NCBI GenBank assembly: GCA_050875145.1
Contig: JBNMLH010000002.1
Location: 1 to 64,000, forward strand
Source: CAG-411 sp050875145
GTDB lineage: Bacteria; Bacillota; Clostridia; Lachnospirales; Lachnospiraceae
DNA length: 64,000 nt
Direction of reading: 5' to 3'
This document shows positions 34,624 to 43,368 of the stretch, in pieces. The notes under the pieces were generated by a model, which saw nothing but the letters and a program-made list of their open reading frames with translations, made no database searches and was not told where the DNA came from. The stretch's first letter is position 1, and the number at the start of each line of letters is the position of its first letter. The position numbers and the translations under genes are program-made.

Positions 34624-37077
34624 ATGTACAACAAATTTTCAGGCAAAATCAAGCAGGGAATTAAGAGAAGTGTAGCTGTTGCACTTACAGTTGCTACTGT
34701 ATTTTCTTTTACACCGTATTCATTAGGGAATACACAAAAAATAAAAGTAAAGGCCAGTGAAACGCAAGATACGCTTCATACTTATGACCGTTATTCAGAG
34801 CCATTTACATTGGATACGGACAAAGATGGAGAATTAGAAAATGTGTGGAGTACCTTTACTTATGGCGAATATCCACAGAGTCAGGTGACAGATGAGGAGA
34901 CATTGGATATGCTTGAGGATATTTCGGAAGCAAAGTGGGTAGAGCTTGACAATCCAATAACAGATTATATAGGATCAGAAAAGAATCTATATTATACAGC
35001 GACCATAAAGGGAACCAAATATTTAAGAATGAAAATGAGTGATTCTTATTTTGGAAGCCTTGGGGAAGAAACTGGATATTACCAATGGGATACAGATGAG
35101 GAATATCACTATTATGTTTATGAGCCAATTACATGGAGAATCCTATCTATCAACGAGGATGGAACAGATGCATTGGTAATTTCAGATGTAAATCTGGACA
35201 CACAGCCATATACGATGGAGACTTCTGTAAAATATTTTAATCATAAAAATGTACAGCCATATGAATGGAAATATAGTACCATTCGTAGTTTTTTAAATGG
35301 TTATGATAAAACAGTAAATGCATATGGAATGGATTTTTCTAATGAGTATAGTTTTATAAATATGGCATTTAGTCAGGAAGAACAGCAAAATATTCTTTCA
35401 ACAACTGTGAAAAATGAGAAAGAACAGAGTTATTATGGCTACTTTGGAAGTTCGAATACAACAGACAAGATATACTGTTTGTCTTATAAAGAAATTGCTG
35501 ACAAAGCTTATGGGTTTACAAATTATGAATCAAGAAGAGCACTTACTACAGATTATACACATCAGAAAAATGCTTATACTGCATATGGATTTAACTATTG
35601 GTGGTTGCGTTCAGCGGGTGATGGAAATAGCCGTGTCATGAATATTGACTGTTTCGGACATGTACAGGATGGAGGAAATGGTGCGGATTACACAGACATT
35701 ACGGTACGCCCGGTAATGCATATAAACCTTACTGCATTGAGCGAGAAAAATTATGCAGGTTATGTAGATGAAAATAGAAATACTTATATTGCAAAAGCAA
35801 CATTTGCTTTAAATAATGAAACAGAAACGATTTCACTTGTAAAATCAAATGGTTATATTTATCTGCCAGCAGATTATGAGCAGGACGGATATGATTACTA
35901 CTATTATTACAATGGAAAAAGACTTAGAAGTTTTCCTGTTATTTCAAGTAAAGATGTAACAATTAATGTTGTCCGTAAGATTCATGCAAATACAATTACA
36001 ATCTACTATAAGGCTACTTCTTCATGGAAAGATGCATATATTCATTATAAGGTTGCATCTGGAAACTGGACAACGGCACCAGGAAAAAAGATGGAGTCAA
36101 GTACAGAAGAAGATGGTTATAATTACAAGTATGTAATTGATTGTGGGGATGAGAGTAGTGCAACGGTATGCTTTAACAACGGAAAGGGAAGCTGGGATTC
36201 GCAAAATGGATCAAACTATAAGTTAAATGCACTTGGAGAGTATGGAATTACACATCACAATTCAAAGATAACAACGATATCTTTGAGTCCAACAGCAACT
36301 CCAGTGGTAACAGCAACCCCAGTGGTAACAGCAACCCCAGAAGTAACAGCAACTCCAGTGGTAACAGTAACACCGGAAGTGACAGGAACCCCAGAAGTAA
36401 CAGCAATTCCAACGAGTACCCCGGAGGTGACAATTGCACCTACACAGGTACCAGAAAATGCATTGGTTCTTTATTATAGCACTGGATGGGAAGATGTGTA
36501 TGCACATTATAAAGTAGATGGTGAAGATTGGACCACACTTCCAGGAGTAAAAATGGAAAAAACAAATGAGAGAGACGGCTATACACATAAGCTTGTAGTT
36601 CCATTTGATACCAAGAAAAAAGTAACGGTATGCTTTAATAACGGAAAAGGAAACTGGGATTCAAAAAATGGAGCGAATTATGTAGTAGAAAGTGGTACAT
36701 ATGGAGTAAAAAATGGTGTGGTAAGTCAGTTGGAAACAGCAGTAACTCCAACACCGATTGTTACGCCAACTCCAACACAGAACCCAATTGAAAAGAGTAT
36801 TACGGTTTATTATAGTACAGGATGGACGAATGCATATATTCACTATAAAAATGGAAACAATGATTGGACTGTGGCACCAGGAGTGAAGATGGAAGCTACA
36901 AACGAAGTTGCTGGTTATAATTATAAATATGTAATTCCAGTAGATGAAGCGGAAAAAGCAATTGTATGTTTTAACAATGGAAATGGTAGCTGGGATTCGA
37001 AAGCAGGAGCTAATTATACATTGGAAAGTGTTGGAACATATGGAGTAAAAAATGGAGTAATTACACAAATAAAATAA
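34624..37077 (+). CDS. Secreted DUF6273 protein with three CBM25 starch-binding modules
   Basis: An 817-residue extracellular protein. A signal peptide covers about 1-45 (KRSVAVALTVATVFSF, then KVKASE). A large N-terminal region up to about 400 ends in a DUF6273 signature (YWWLRSAGDGNSRVMNID, VRPVMHINL). Three CBM25-type modules lie at about 455-535, 613-690 and 723-800, each with YIHYK or AHYK, W..PG..M, a GY strand and VCFNNG.G.WDS. Thr/Pro linkers separate modules 1-2 and 2-3. No glycosidase catalytic domain is seen, so it probably binds starch at the cell surface or helps other enzymes. ATG 34624 follows AAAGGAAGGA. It has its own promoter and terminator. Confidence 0.85.
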   Translation: MYNKFSGKIKQGIKRSVAVALTVATVFSFTPYSLGNTQKIKVKASETQDTLHTYDRYSEPFTLDTDKDGELENVWSTFTYGEYPQSQVTDEETLDMLEDISEAKWVELDNPITDYIGSEKNLYYTATIKGTKYLRMKMSDSYFGSLGEETGYYQWDTDEEYHYYVYEPITWRILSINEDGTDALVISDVNLDTQPYTMETSVKYFNHKNVQPYEWKYSTIRSFLNGYDKTVNAYGMDFSNEYSFINMAFSQEEQQNILSTTVKNEKEQSYYGYFGSSNTTDKIYCLSYKEIADKAYGFTNYESRRALTTDYTHQKNAYTAYGFNYWWLRSAGDGNSRVMNIDCFGHVQDGGNGADYTDITVRPVMHINLTALSEKNYAGYVDENRNTYIAKATFALNNETETISLVKSNGYIYLPADYEQDGYDYYYYYNGKRLRSFPVISSKDVTINVVRKIHANTITIYYKATSSWKDAYIHYKVASGNWTTAPGKKMESSTEEDGYNYKYVIDCGDESSATVCFNNGKGSWDSQNGSNYKLNALGEYGITHHNSKITTISLSPTATPVVTATPVVTATPEVTATPVVTVTPEVTGTPEVTAIPTSTPEVTIAPTQVPENALVLYYSTGWEDVYAHYKVDGEDWTTLPGVKMEKTNERDGYTHKLVVPFDTKKKVTVCFNNGKGNWDSKNGANYVVESGTYGVKNGVVSQLETAVTPTPIVTPTPTQNPIEKSITVYYSTGWTNAYIHYKNGNNDWTVAPGVKMEATNEVAGYNYKYVIPVDEAEKAIVCFNNGNGSWDSKAGANYTLESVGTYGVKNGVITQIK
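36298..36405 (+). repeat. Six tandem 18-base repeats coding a Thr-Pro linker
   Basis: Six 18-base units of the form ACYCCAGWRGTAACAGCA encode TPVVTA, TPEVTA and variants in the linker between the first two CBM25 modules. Copy number probably varies between strains. Confidence 0.9.
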
Positions 37078-37107
37078 TAGATATTACAAAAAGAGGAAAT
37101 TTATAGA

Positions 37108-37135
37108 GCCTGAGGCATAGTCCTCAGGCGTTTTT
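37108..37135 (+). terminator. Terminator of the starch-binding protein gene
   Basis: GCCTGAGG (37108-37115) pairs perfectly with CCTCAGGC (37122-37129), followed by GTTTTT. Confidence 0.9.
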
Positions 37136-37211
37136 CTTTTATAAAAATGTGTAATTCTTTATTATTTAAAGGATAAAATAAATAGATTCAAACAATGATA
37201 GGGGGTTGTTT

Positions 37212-39305
37212 ATGTATTATCCAAATGCAGAAACTTTTTTACAGATTATATTTGAAGCATTACATGCACCATATGGCACTTCGTACAATTACAGAGGTGT
37301 AAACTGGGCAATTATATATAAGTATGCGGATGCATCGTCTTTGCTTGCACTGACTTTGGAAACGGTAGAGCGAATAGCACAACATTACGAGATTCCAAAA
37401 GATATCATAGAAAAATGGGAAAAAGGAGCCAAAGAGGAAGTAATATTTTCAGAACAACAGCAGCAGGCACTTAAATTATTTTTACAGGAGGCTCAGGTTG
37501 TGCAGTTGCCATATACTGTTTTTAAGGGGAGTGTACTGGCAACTTTATATCCCAATCCGGCATTCCGCAGATCGAAAGATACCGATCTTTTTATCGCGAT
37601 GGAAGATACTGCCGAGATTTTTCGATTTTTACAAAATAGAGGATATTTAAAAGAGGAGCGTACTTCAAAAGAGGAAGTGCCGGTATTTATTCATCCGCAA
37701 AGTTTACACAAAATAGAATTGCATTATACTTTGTGGGAAGAATTTAAGGGACCTAAGATACAGTTACTTAATAATATGCATATTACAGATAAAAATAGTT
37801 TTATAGAAGTGGAGACTCTTGGGTGTCCAACAAAAACATTGGGCTATACACAGCATTTGATTTATATTATTTTTCATACGATTAAGCATATGGTAACAGA
37901 GGGAATCGCATTTCAATGTTTAGTAGATGTTGCTTTATATGTGGATGCATACAAAGAAAAAATTGATTTTAAACATATGTGGGAAATGTTGGAAGAACTC
38001 GGATACGATTATTTTTCAGAATTATTATTCTATTGTGCAATTCGATATTTGCATATGGATGATAGTATTATGGATGGAAGAGGTACACCTTCCTATGAAG
38101 ATGTTGGCTGTATGATTGTAGAATTTATTCGGGATTGTACAATGCGGTTGACACCGGAATATGAGGTCTTGCTGGCTGATCTTACAAAAATTTATGTGGA
38201 TGGAGTGGATGACCAGTATAATGTGCCAGTATTTCTGGAACAAAATGAAGAAACGTTTAAACCAATTCGAGAAAGGGTAGATGAAAAATTGAAATTTATT
38301 CATACCTTTCATTTGAGTTGTCAGGAAGCAAAAGTAAAGACAAAGACATATCATGAAAAAGAAATAAAACAATTGAATTTGTCTGATGCAAAAAGAAATG
38401 CCCGATATTTTTATCGTGCATATGACTTGACGATTGCTTCTGAGATTGAAATGGATGAATTATTTCATGTAACATTAAGTGAACAGGAGAAGGCACAGGC
38501 AGATATTTATGTGTATCAGTTGGAGCAGCCAGATGCACTAAAAAATCCTGCGGTGCAGAAAGTTACACCATCTTATATTTGGTTTGAAGTGGCATGTGGA
38601 CGAATCGTTTGTCGAAATGGAAACGAGATTATTGCAGAGCCGGATACACCAGAGCTTATGAAAGAATTAAAACATTATATTATCAGTCATGCTATGTGCT
38701 TTAATATGTATATGCGAGGAATTGTTCCGTTTCACAGTTCTTCAGTAGGAGATGAGAAGGGGGCTGTTTTAATCGTAGGTGACTGTGGAGCTGGGAAATC
38801 TACTTATTCAGCACTTCTTAGAAAGGAAGGATATGGGTTGTTAGCGGATGATGTATCAGCAGTAACTATTAAAGATGAAATTCCTTATGTGCATTTGTCT
38901 GTTCCACAGCAAAAATATACAGTTGAAAGTGCAGAAAAAGAGGGATACAAATTAGAAGAATTAGAATGTGTTGATGAAGCAAGAGGAAAATATCGACTTC
39001 GCCTGAAGGAAGAACAGATGTGTGCATCGGCGAAACCTATGAAAGCAATATTTGAGCTGATACCGGATTGGCAAAATGATGAGCTTAAAATTGAAAAATT
39101 AGAAGGAATGGGAGCATTAAAACTATTGACCTCATATATTTTTTCACAATATATGTCCAATCACAATGATGGGCTTTCCGTAGAGGCATTTCAGACATTG
39201 CTTTGTATTGCACAAAAAATACCAGTATATCGTATTTATCGTCCTACGAGCAGAGATGCCAGACAGGAGGTACTTCAGATGATGTTGGAGCATTGTCAAA
39301 AATAG
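37212..39305 (+). CDS. Nucleotidyltransferase (NTP_transf_5) fused to an HPr-kinase-like domain
   Basis: A 697-residue two-part enzyme. Residues about 1-380 resemble the NTP_transf_5 nucleotidyltransferase family: YTVFKGSVLATLYPNPAFRRSKDTDLFI (spanning the acidic pair D.D) and KIELHYTLWEEF. Residues about 395-697 resemble HPr kinase-like proteins: PFHSSSV, a Walker A GDCGAGKS (523-530), LLADDVSAV, and a C-terminal YRIYRPT. In paeninodin-type lasso peptide clusters, separate genes encode an HPr-kinase-like enzyme that phosphorylates the peptide and a nucleotidyltransferase; here both are in one chain, and a 61-residue peptide gene follows. No lasso cyclase, leader peptidase or PqqD domain is nearby. 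ATG 37212 follows AGGGGG. Function is inferred from domains only. Confidence 0.8.
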   Translation: MYYPNAETFLQIIFEALHAPYGTSYNYRGVNWAIIYKYADASSLLALTLETVERIAQHYEIPKDIIEKWEKGAKEEVIFSEQQQQALKLFLQEAQVVQLPYTVFKGSVLATLYPNPAFRRSKDTDLFIAMEDTAEIFRFLQNRGYLKEERTSKEEVPVFIHPQSLHKIELHYTLWEEFKGPKIQLLNNMHITDKNSFIEVETLGCPTKTLGYTQHLIYIIFHTIKHMVTEGIAFQCLVDVALYVDAYKEKIDFKHMWEMLEELGYDYFSELLFYCAIRYLHMDDSIMDGRGTPSYEDVGCMIVEFIRDCTMRLTPEYEVLLADLTKIYVDGVDDQYNVPVFLEQNEETFKPIRERVDEKLKFIHTFHLSCQEAKVKTKTYHEKEIKQLNLSDAKRNARYFYRAYDLTIASEIEMDELFHVTLSEQEKAQADIYVYQLEQPDALKNPAVQKVTPSYIWFEVACGRIVCRNGNEIIAEPDTPELMKELKHYIISHAMCFNMYMRGIVPFHSSSVGDEKGAVLIVGDCGAGKSTYSALLRKEGYGLLADDVSAVTIKDEIPYVHLSVPQQKYTVESAEKEGYKLEELECVDEARGKYRLRLKEEQMCASAKPMKAIFELIPDWQNDELKIEKLEGMGALKLLTSYIFSQYMSNHNDGLSVEAFQTLLCIAQKIPVYRIYRPTSRDARQEVLQMMLEHCQK

Positions 39306-39412
39306 GGAAGTGGAAAAGTTTGTGCTCGTAGGAGAAAAATGGTTGGAATGTAAGTATACATAAAGTAGTAGAAGTAATTACACAAAAAAATGTAACAAAA
39401 CTGTAATACTTC

Positions 39413-39441
39413 TTGTAATATTTGTCTGAGGATGTTATTAT
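39413..39441 (+). promoter_or_regulatory. Promoter of the small peptide gene
   Basis: TTGTAA (39413-39418), a 17-base spacer, then TATTAT (39436-39441). The peptide is therefore probably made independently of the fused enzyme upstream. Confidence 0.6.
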
Positions 39442-39478
39442 TTAGGCAGATAGATGATAATATAAAGGAGGTCGTTTT

Positions 39479-39664
39479 ATGAAACAGTGGAATAATCCAG
39501 AAATTATTGATTTGAAGATGACATTAACAGCAGGTGCGTATAGAGGAAATTCATTTATTAATTGTGCTGGAAAAGGACAACATAGTGATGCAACACATAC
39601 TCCTACACCTACCATTTCAATTGCACCAGATCCATCTGTTGGACCAAGTGCTATTTTAGATTAG
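39479..39664 (+). CDS. 61-residue candidate RiPP precursor peptide
   Basis: It begins MKQWNNPEIIDLKMTLTAG, a leader close in style to paeninodin-type and other clostridial RiPP leaders (W..P....L....T..G). It continues with AYRGNSFINCAGKGQHSD (one Cys) and ends in a Thr/Pro/Ser-rich tail (HTPTPTISIAPDPSVGPS, then AILD). It has its own promoter, a strong AAAGGAGG site 8 bases before ATG and its own terminator. No Asp or Glu lies 7-9 residues after the expected cleavage point, so a lasso ring is unlikely. Several Ser and Thr could be phosphorylated by the upstream HPr-kinase-like domain. Whether it is processed or exported is unknown. Confidence 0.65.
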   Translation: MKQWNNPEIIDLKMTLTAGAYRGNSFINCAGKGQHSDATHTPTPTISIAPDPSVGPSAILD

Positions 39665-39737
39665 AAAATATAAATCAGTAGAGATTATACCTGTTTACAG
39701 GTGTTATTGTGCATCAAAGTCTGATTTGTTACAACAC

Positions 39738-39777
39738 AACCAGCATTTCTGATATAGGAAGTGTTGGTTGTTTTTTT
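39738..39777 (+). terminator. Terminator of the small peptide gene
   Basis: AACCAGCATTTC (39738-39749) pairs with GAAGTGTTGGTT (39758-39769), with two G-U pairs, followed by seven T. Confidence 0.85.
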
Positions 39778-39846
39778 GTCAAAATGCTTGTGTGTTAAAG
39801 TGAAAAAGACGAAATAATATGAAAACATAGGCATGGAGGGAATAAA

Positions 39847-40689
39847 ATGCAATTGAAAAAAACGTATGATGTAGCATTGGTCCAAATGGATTCGGGAGAA
39901 AATAAGGAGAAAAATTTAGAAAAGGCAGTCGCGGCTGTTGAGGAGGCTGTAAAATATGGAGCGAAGCTAATTTGCTTTCCAGAACTTATGAACGGGGAGG
40001 CGAGTGCGGAGAATGTAGCTGAGATGGCAGAAAGTTCAGGTGGAAAAACTATTTCAGTTTTGAGAAAAAAAGCAAAGGAGCATAAGGTGTATATTCATAC
40101 AGGTTCTATGTATGAAAGAATAGAGGGAGAAAACAGATGTTACAACACCAGTATGTTGCTAAATAAAGATGGACAGATTGTTTCTACTTATCGTAAGATA
40201 CATATGTTTGATGTAACACTTACAGACGGGACAGTTTGTGCAGAATCCCATAATATAAAACCAGGGAAAGAGATTGTGACGGTGGAGACAGAATTGGGAA
40301 AGCTTGGATTTGCAGTTTGTTATGATATTCGTTTTCCTGAATTGTTTAGAAAGATGGCATTGGACGGTGCACAGGTTATAATAGTGCCGGCCAGCTTTAC
40401 ATTATCCACAGGAAAAGACCATTGGGAGCCATTGTTACGTGCCAGAGCAATAGAAAATAGTTGTTATATTCTGGCAACAGATCAGATTGGTGAAAAAAAC
40501 AGTTATTCTGCATTTGGAAATAGTATGGTGATAGACCCATGGGGAACGGTATTATCACGAGCGGGAAATCGAGAAGAAATTGTGTATGCCAGAATAGATT
40601 TAGAGTATGAAAAAAAGGTAAGAGAGATGGTACCTTCTCTCAAAAATAGAAGAGAGGATGTATATTTGGCAGTTAATAAAAACAGATGA
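39847..40689 (+). CDS. Carbon-nitrogen hydrolase (nitrilase superfamily)
   Basis: A 280-residue enzyme with the Glu-Lys-Cys triad: Glu in LICFPELMNGE, Lys in YRKIHMFD, Cys in GFAVCYDIRFPELFR. It resembles Nit2/omega-amidase and NIT1-like members, which hydrolyse alpha-keto acid amides or deaminated glutathione, but substrate cannot be fixed from sequence. ATG 39847 has GGAGGG upstream. It stands alone, without an obvious partner gene. Confidence 0.88.
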   Translation: MQLKKTYDVALVQMDSGENKEKNLEKAVAAVEEAVKYGAKLICFPELMNGEASAENVAEMAESSGGKTISVLRKKAKEHKVYIHTGSMYERIEGENRCYNTSMLLNKDGQIVSTYRKIHMFDVTLTDGTVCAESHNIKPGKEIVTVETELGKLGFAVCYDIRFPELFRKMALDGAQVIIVPASFTLSTGKDHWEPLLRARAIENSCYILATDQIGEKNSYSAFGNSMVIDPWGTVLSRAGNREEIVYARIDLEYEKKVREMVPSLKNRREDVYLAVNKNR

Positions 40690-40730
40690 TGGAACGTTTC
40701 ATGCTAAGAAAGAAGAATTTTGAAAAAAAG

Positions 40731-40760
40731 TTGTAAAATAACCTCGAACCATGATACAAT
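40731..40760 (+). promoter_or_regulatory. Promoter of the O-antigen-ligase-like gene
   Basis: TTGTAA (40731-40736), an 18-base spacer, then TACAAT (40755-40760). Confidence 0.55.
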
Positions 40761-40875
40761 ATTGCTTGATGTGCATATAAAAATGGTGAAAAAATTAAAG
40801 AAAGGAAAAATGCGGACATAGACTATTCACCGATGCTTGTTCGCAACTTAAAGAAAGATAGTATCTTTGTTTAAG

Positions 40876-42849
40876 ATGTTGGTAAGAAGAATGGAAGAAA
40901 AAAAGCAACAAAGCAGATTTGAAAAAAAGACAACATCTTCGAATTCCAAAGGCGGAAGGTTTTCTAATACATCCGGGGCTGGAGCGAAGAAAAAGGTAAA
41001 CTATAGTGGTGGATATGATAGTGGTGGAGACAATGGTTATTTATGGGTGGTAGGATTTGTTTTTGCTATTTTACCTTTAATCATTCATGCCAAGAAATAT
41101 AATCCTAAATTGGCAGGATTTGATTGGTTTTCTGTGAGTACATCAGCAGTAGATGTATTTTTGTATTATAAACAATGGATATTTTTCCTTGTTTTGCTAG
41201 TGATGCTTGCATGTATTGCGATTACTGCATACAATGGGAAAAGACAGTTAAAATTTAGTATGCTTTTGATACCTGTTGGTGTTTACGGGTTACTGAGTTT
41301 GTTATCTACATTGTTTTCAAAATATAGTTCTTATGGTTATAGTGGTATTTATGAGCAGTTTGAAAATGTATTTGCATTGTTAGGATACGTTGTTTTAGTA
41401 TACTTTGTATTTGAGTATGTAAATAATCAAAAAGATGTACGTGTATTGTTAAATGTATTAGCTGTTGGAGCATTAATTATAGGAATAATAGGTACATTCC
41501 AAGGCTTAAAGCTTGATTTCTTTAGAAGTGGTTTGGGAAAAAGTTTGATTGCATCTTCTGATGTATCAGCACAAAATTTGAATTTTTCCTTTGATATAGG
41601 AAGAGCGTATACTACACTTTACAATCCAAACTATGTAGGTGTATATTGTACGTTGCTTATTCCTATTTTTACAGTATTAGTTCCGTTTGCCCGAAACATA
41701 AAAGAACGGGTATTGTATTTGTCTGTAGTAATCACATTATTGATTAGTATGTTTGCGGCACAATTTAAGGCTGGTATTGTATCATTGGCGTTTGTTGCTG
41801 TTATTATTTTGTTTTTCCTGCGAAAAGAAGTTGTAAAAAAATGGTTTATTGTTTTGCCTGCTGTAGTGGGAGTAATTGTTTTGTATCTGGTTGTAGATAC
41901 AGTCAATGGTCATGTATATTCTAAAAGTATTAAAGAGGCATTTACCATTAATAAGACACCAGAATCTGCATTGTCAGAAATAGAAACAAAGAAAGATGAA
42001 ATACAATTTACTTATCAGAAACAAACTTATTCTTTAACAGTAGATGCGCAAACAGGAGAAGATGGAACAATTACTTACAGTAATTATGCACTTACGAAAA
42101 AAGATGGAACAAAAGTACAGATTAATCAGGCAGAAGATACAGGATATATGTATTTTGCAGACGAGAATCTGGGAACTTTTTATATGTTTGAAACAGATGT
42201 AGATTTTAATTATCTGGAAGCTGGACAAGCCGTTGCAAGCTCTGTCAGAGGATTTGATCTGGTAATTGATGGAGTAGAGTGGAAATTTGTAAAGAGACCA
42301 GAAGGATTTAGATACCGTAATGCATATGCCAGAGAGACTGTGATTGAAACAGCAGAAACAGCATTGTTTGACGGGTATGAGGATTTGGCAAGTAAGCGTG
42401 GATTTATCTGGGCAAGAACAATTCCATTGTTAAAAAAATATGTTATTCTTGGTTCTGGAGCGGATACATTTTCAATTGTATTTCCACAGCATGATTATGT
42501 TAGTGCAAAGAATCATGGATATGGTGAACAGCTTATTTCTAAACCACACTGCTGGTATTTGCAGGTAGGTGTACAGACTGGTGTAGTTTCGTTGATTGCA
42601 CTGTTGGTATTTTACGGAATGTATTTTGTGCAAAGTATTCGACTTTATAGTAAAAAAGTATTTGATTCTTATCTTTCGCAGGCAGGAGTTGCTGTATTTG
42701 TAGGTACGATCGGGTATATGATTGCAGGATTGACAAATGATTCAAGTATTACAGTGGCACCTGTATTCTGGGGAGTGATTGGATTAGGAGTAGCAATTAA
42801 CTATATTTTAAAACAAGAAGAAAAAAATACGGAAAAAGTAAATAAATAA
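40876..42849 (+). CDS. O-antigen ligase/polymerase-like membrane protein
   Basis: About 657 residues. A basic, low-complexity cytoplasmic N-terminus (about 1-55, rich in Ser, Gly and Lys) precedes roughly ten membrane segments. The family's loop with an arginine-containing TTLYNPNYVGVYCTLL segment is present, and ILGSGADTF, HNH-like AKNHGYGEQLIS and CWYLQVGVQTG lie before the last helices, as in the Wzy/WaaL superfamily. A hydrophilic insert of about 160 residues (about 345-505) sits between membrane segments and is probably extracytoplasmic. It may join or polymerise surface glycans. Start is uncertain: ATG 40876 is chosen; TTG 40867 and ATG 40891 are alternatives, all with weak ribosome binding sites. 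Confidence 0.78.
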   Translation: MLVRRMEEKKQQSRFEKKTTSSNSKGGRFSNTSGAGAKKKVNYSGGYDSGGDNGYLWVVGFVFAILPLIIHAKKYNPKLAGFDWFSVSTSAVDVFLYYKQWIFFLVLLVMLACIAITAYNGKRQLKFSMLLIPVGVYGLLSLLSTLFSKYSSYGYSGIYEQFENVFALLGYVVLVYFVFEYVNNQKDVRVLLNVLAVGALIIGIIGTFQGLKLDFFRSGLGKSLIASSDVSAQNLNFSFDIGRAYTTLYNPNYVGVYCTLLIPIFTVLVPFARNIKERVLYLSVVITLLISMFAAQFKAGIVSLAFVAVIILFFLRKEVVKKWFIVLPAVVGVIVLYLVVDTVNGHVYSKSIKEAFTINKTPESALSEIETKKDEIQFTYQKQTYSLTVDAQTGEDGTITYSNYALTKKDGTKVQINQAEDTGYMYFADENLGTFYMFETDVDFNYLEAGQAVASSVRGFDLVIDGVEWKFVKRPEGFRYRNAYARETVIETAETALFDGYEDLASKRGFIWARTIPLLKKYVILGSGADTFSIVFPQHDYVSAKNHGYGEQLISKPHCWYLQVGVQTGVVSLIALLVFYGMYFVQSIRLYSKKVFDSYLSQAGVAVFVGTIGYMIAGLTNDSSITVAPVFWGVIGLGVAINYILKQEEKNTEKVNK

Positions 42850-42863
42850 GAGTATAAAATGAA

Positions 42864-42904
42864 AAAGAGGTTGCCTGTATAGTAACAAGGCAATCTCTTT
42901 TATT
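42864..42904 (+). terminator. Terminator of the O-antigen-ligase-like gene
   Basis: AAAGAGGTTGCC (42864-42875) pairs with GGCAATCTCTTT (42889-42900), then TATTT. Confidence 0.8.
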
Positions 42905-42909
42905 TACGA

Positions 42910-42986
42910 GAGTAACGAGCCAAAGTACACGCTTACGCGAGAATTTGGCGACTACCGCGATAATTTGAGAAATTCGCAAAGCGTGT
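42910..42986. repeat. Palindromic repeat B, full copy
   Basis: It begins with a 29-base unit (GAGTAACGAG, CCAAAGTACA, CGCTTACGC) that recurs at 43121-43149. ACACGCTT (42927-42934) pairs with AAGCGTGT (42979-42986), and GCGAGAATTT (42937-42946) pairs with AAATTCGC (42970-42977), forming a long hairpin. It lies in the 558-base gap 42850-43407, which holds no gene. Confidence 0.6.
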
Positions 42987-43120
42987 TTCTCATAGTTTTA
43001 TGAAGAAAAAAGCTACTGCCTTTTTGGAAAAAAATATAGGAAAATAAGGGGATTCATGATACAATAAAGATAATTGTTTATAGACGGACGTGTTTGTAAG
43101 TCAGACATTATTATTTATGC

Positions 43121-43149
43121 GAGTAACGAGTCAAAGTACACGCTTTCGC
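43121..43149. repeat. Palindromic repeat B, half copy
   Basis: It matches 42910-42938 at 27 of 29 bases but lacks the second half of the palindrome. It is followed within about 30 bases by the cloverleaf element. Confidence 0.6.
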
Positions 43150-43180
43150 AATTACCAATACATATTTAGTAGATTACAAG

Positions 43181-43368
43181 ATAACTATTCAGAAGGTACC
43201 ATTCGTAAAATGCCAAAATGTACAACTTAACTAAAAAGTTACAATTTGGCTGGACATTTTACTCATGAAACTGTTATCAGTTATGAAATCATATGTGCAA
43301 ATTACACTTAGCAGCTGAGCTTTCACATGCAAGTTACACATATGATTTTGCACCTTCTGAACAGTTAC
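43181..43368. mobile_element. Cloverleaf-like terminal-inverted-repeat element, copy 2
   Basis: A 188-base element with terminal repeats ATAACTATTCAGAAGGTAC (left) and the complement GCACCTTCTGAACAGTTAC (right). Three arms occupy the same offsets as in copy 1: GTAAAATGCC/GGACATTTTAC (43205-43214 with 43252-43262), AACTG/CAGTT (43269-43282), and GAAATCATATGTG/CACATATGATTTT (43285-43297 with 43337-43349). Blocks TTTGGCTGGACATTTTACTC and GTGCAAATTACACTTAGC are shared with copy 1 with few changes. ATTACAAG (extendable to ATTACAAGATA) flanks both sides (43173 and 43369), as expected for a target duplication. No coding frame. Confidence 0.75.

Noticed and set aside
36298..36405. CRISPR-like array
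   Set aside because: The 18-base units are contiguous, in frame and code the Thr-Pro linker. There are no spacers and no cas genes.
36248..36588. Minus-strand Leu- and Cys-rich frames in the CBM25 gene
   Set aside because: Produced by the 18-base tandem repeats and their complement, not by a gene.
39479..39664. Standard lasso peptide precursor
   Set aside because: No Asp or Glu at ring positions 7-9 and no lasso cyclase or leader peptidase genes nearby.
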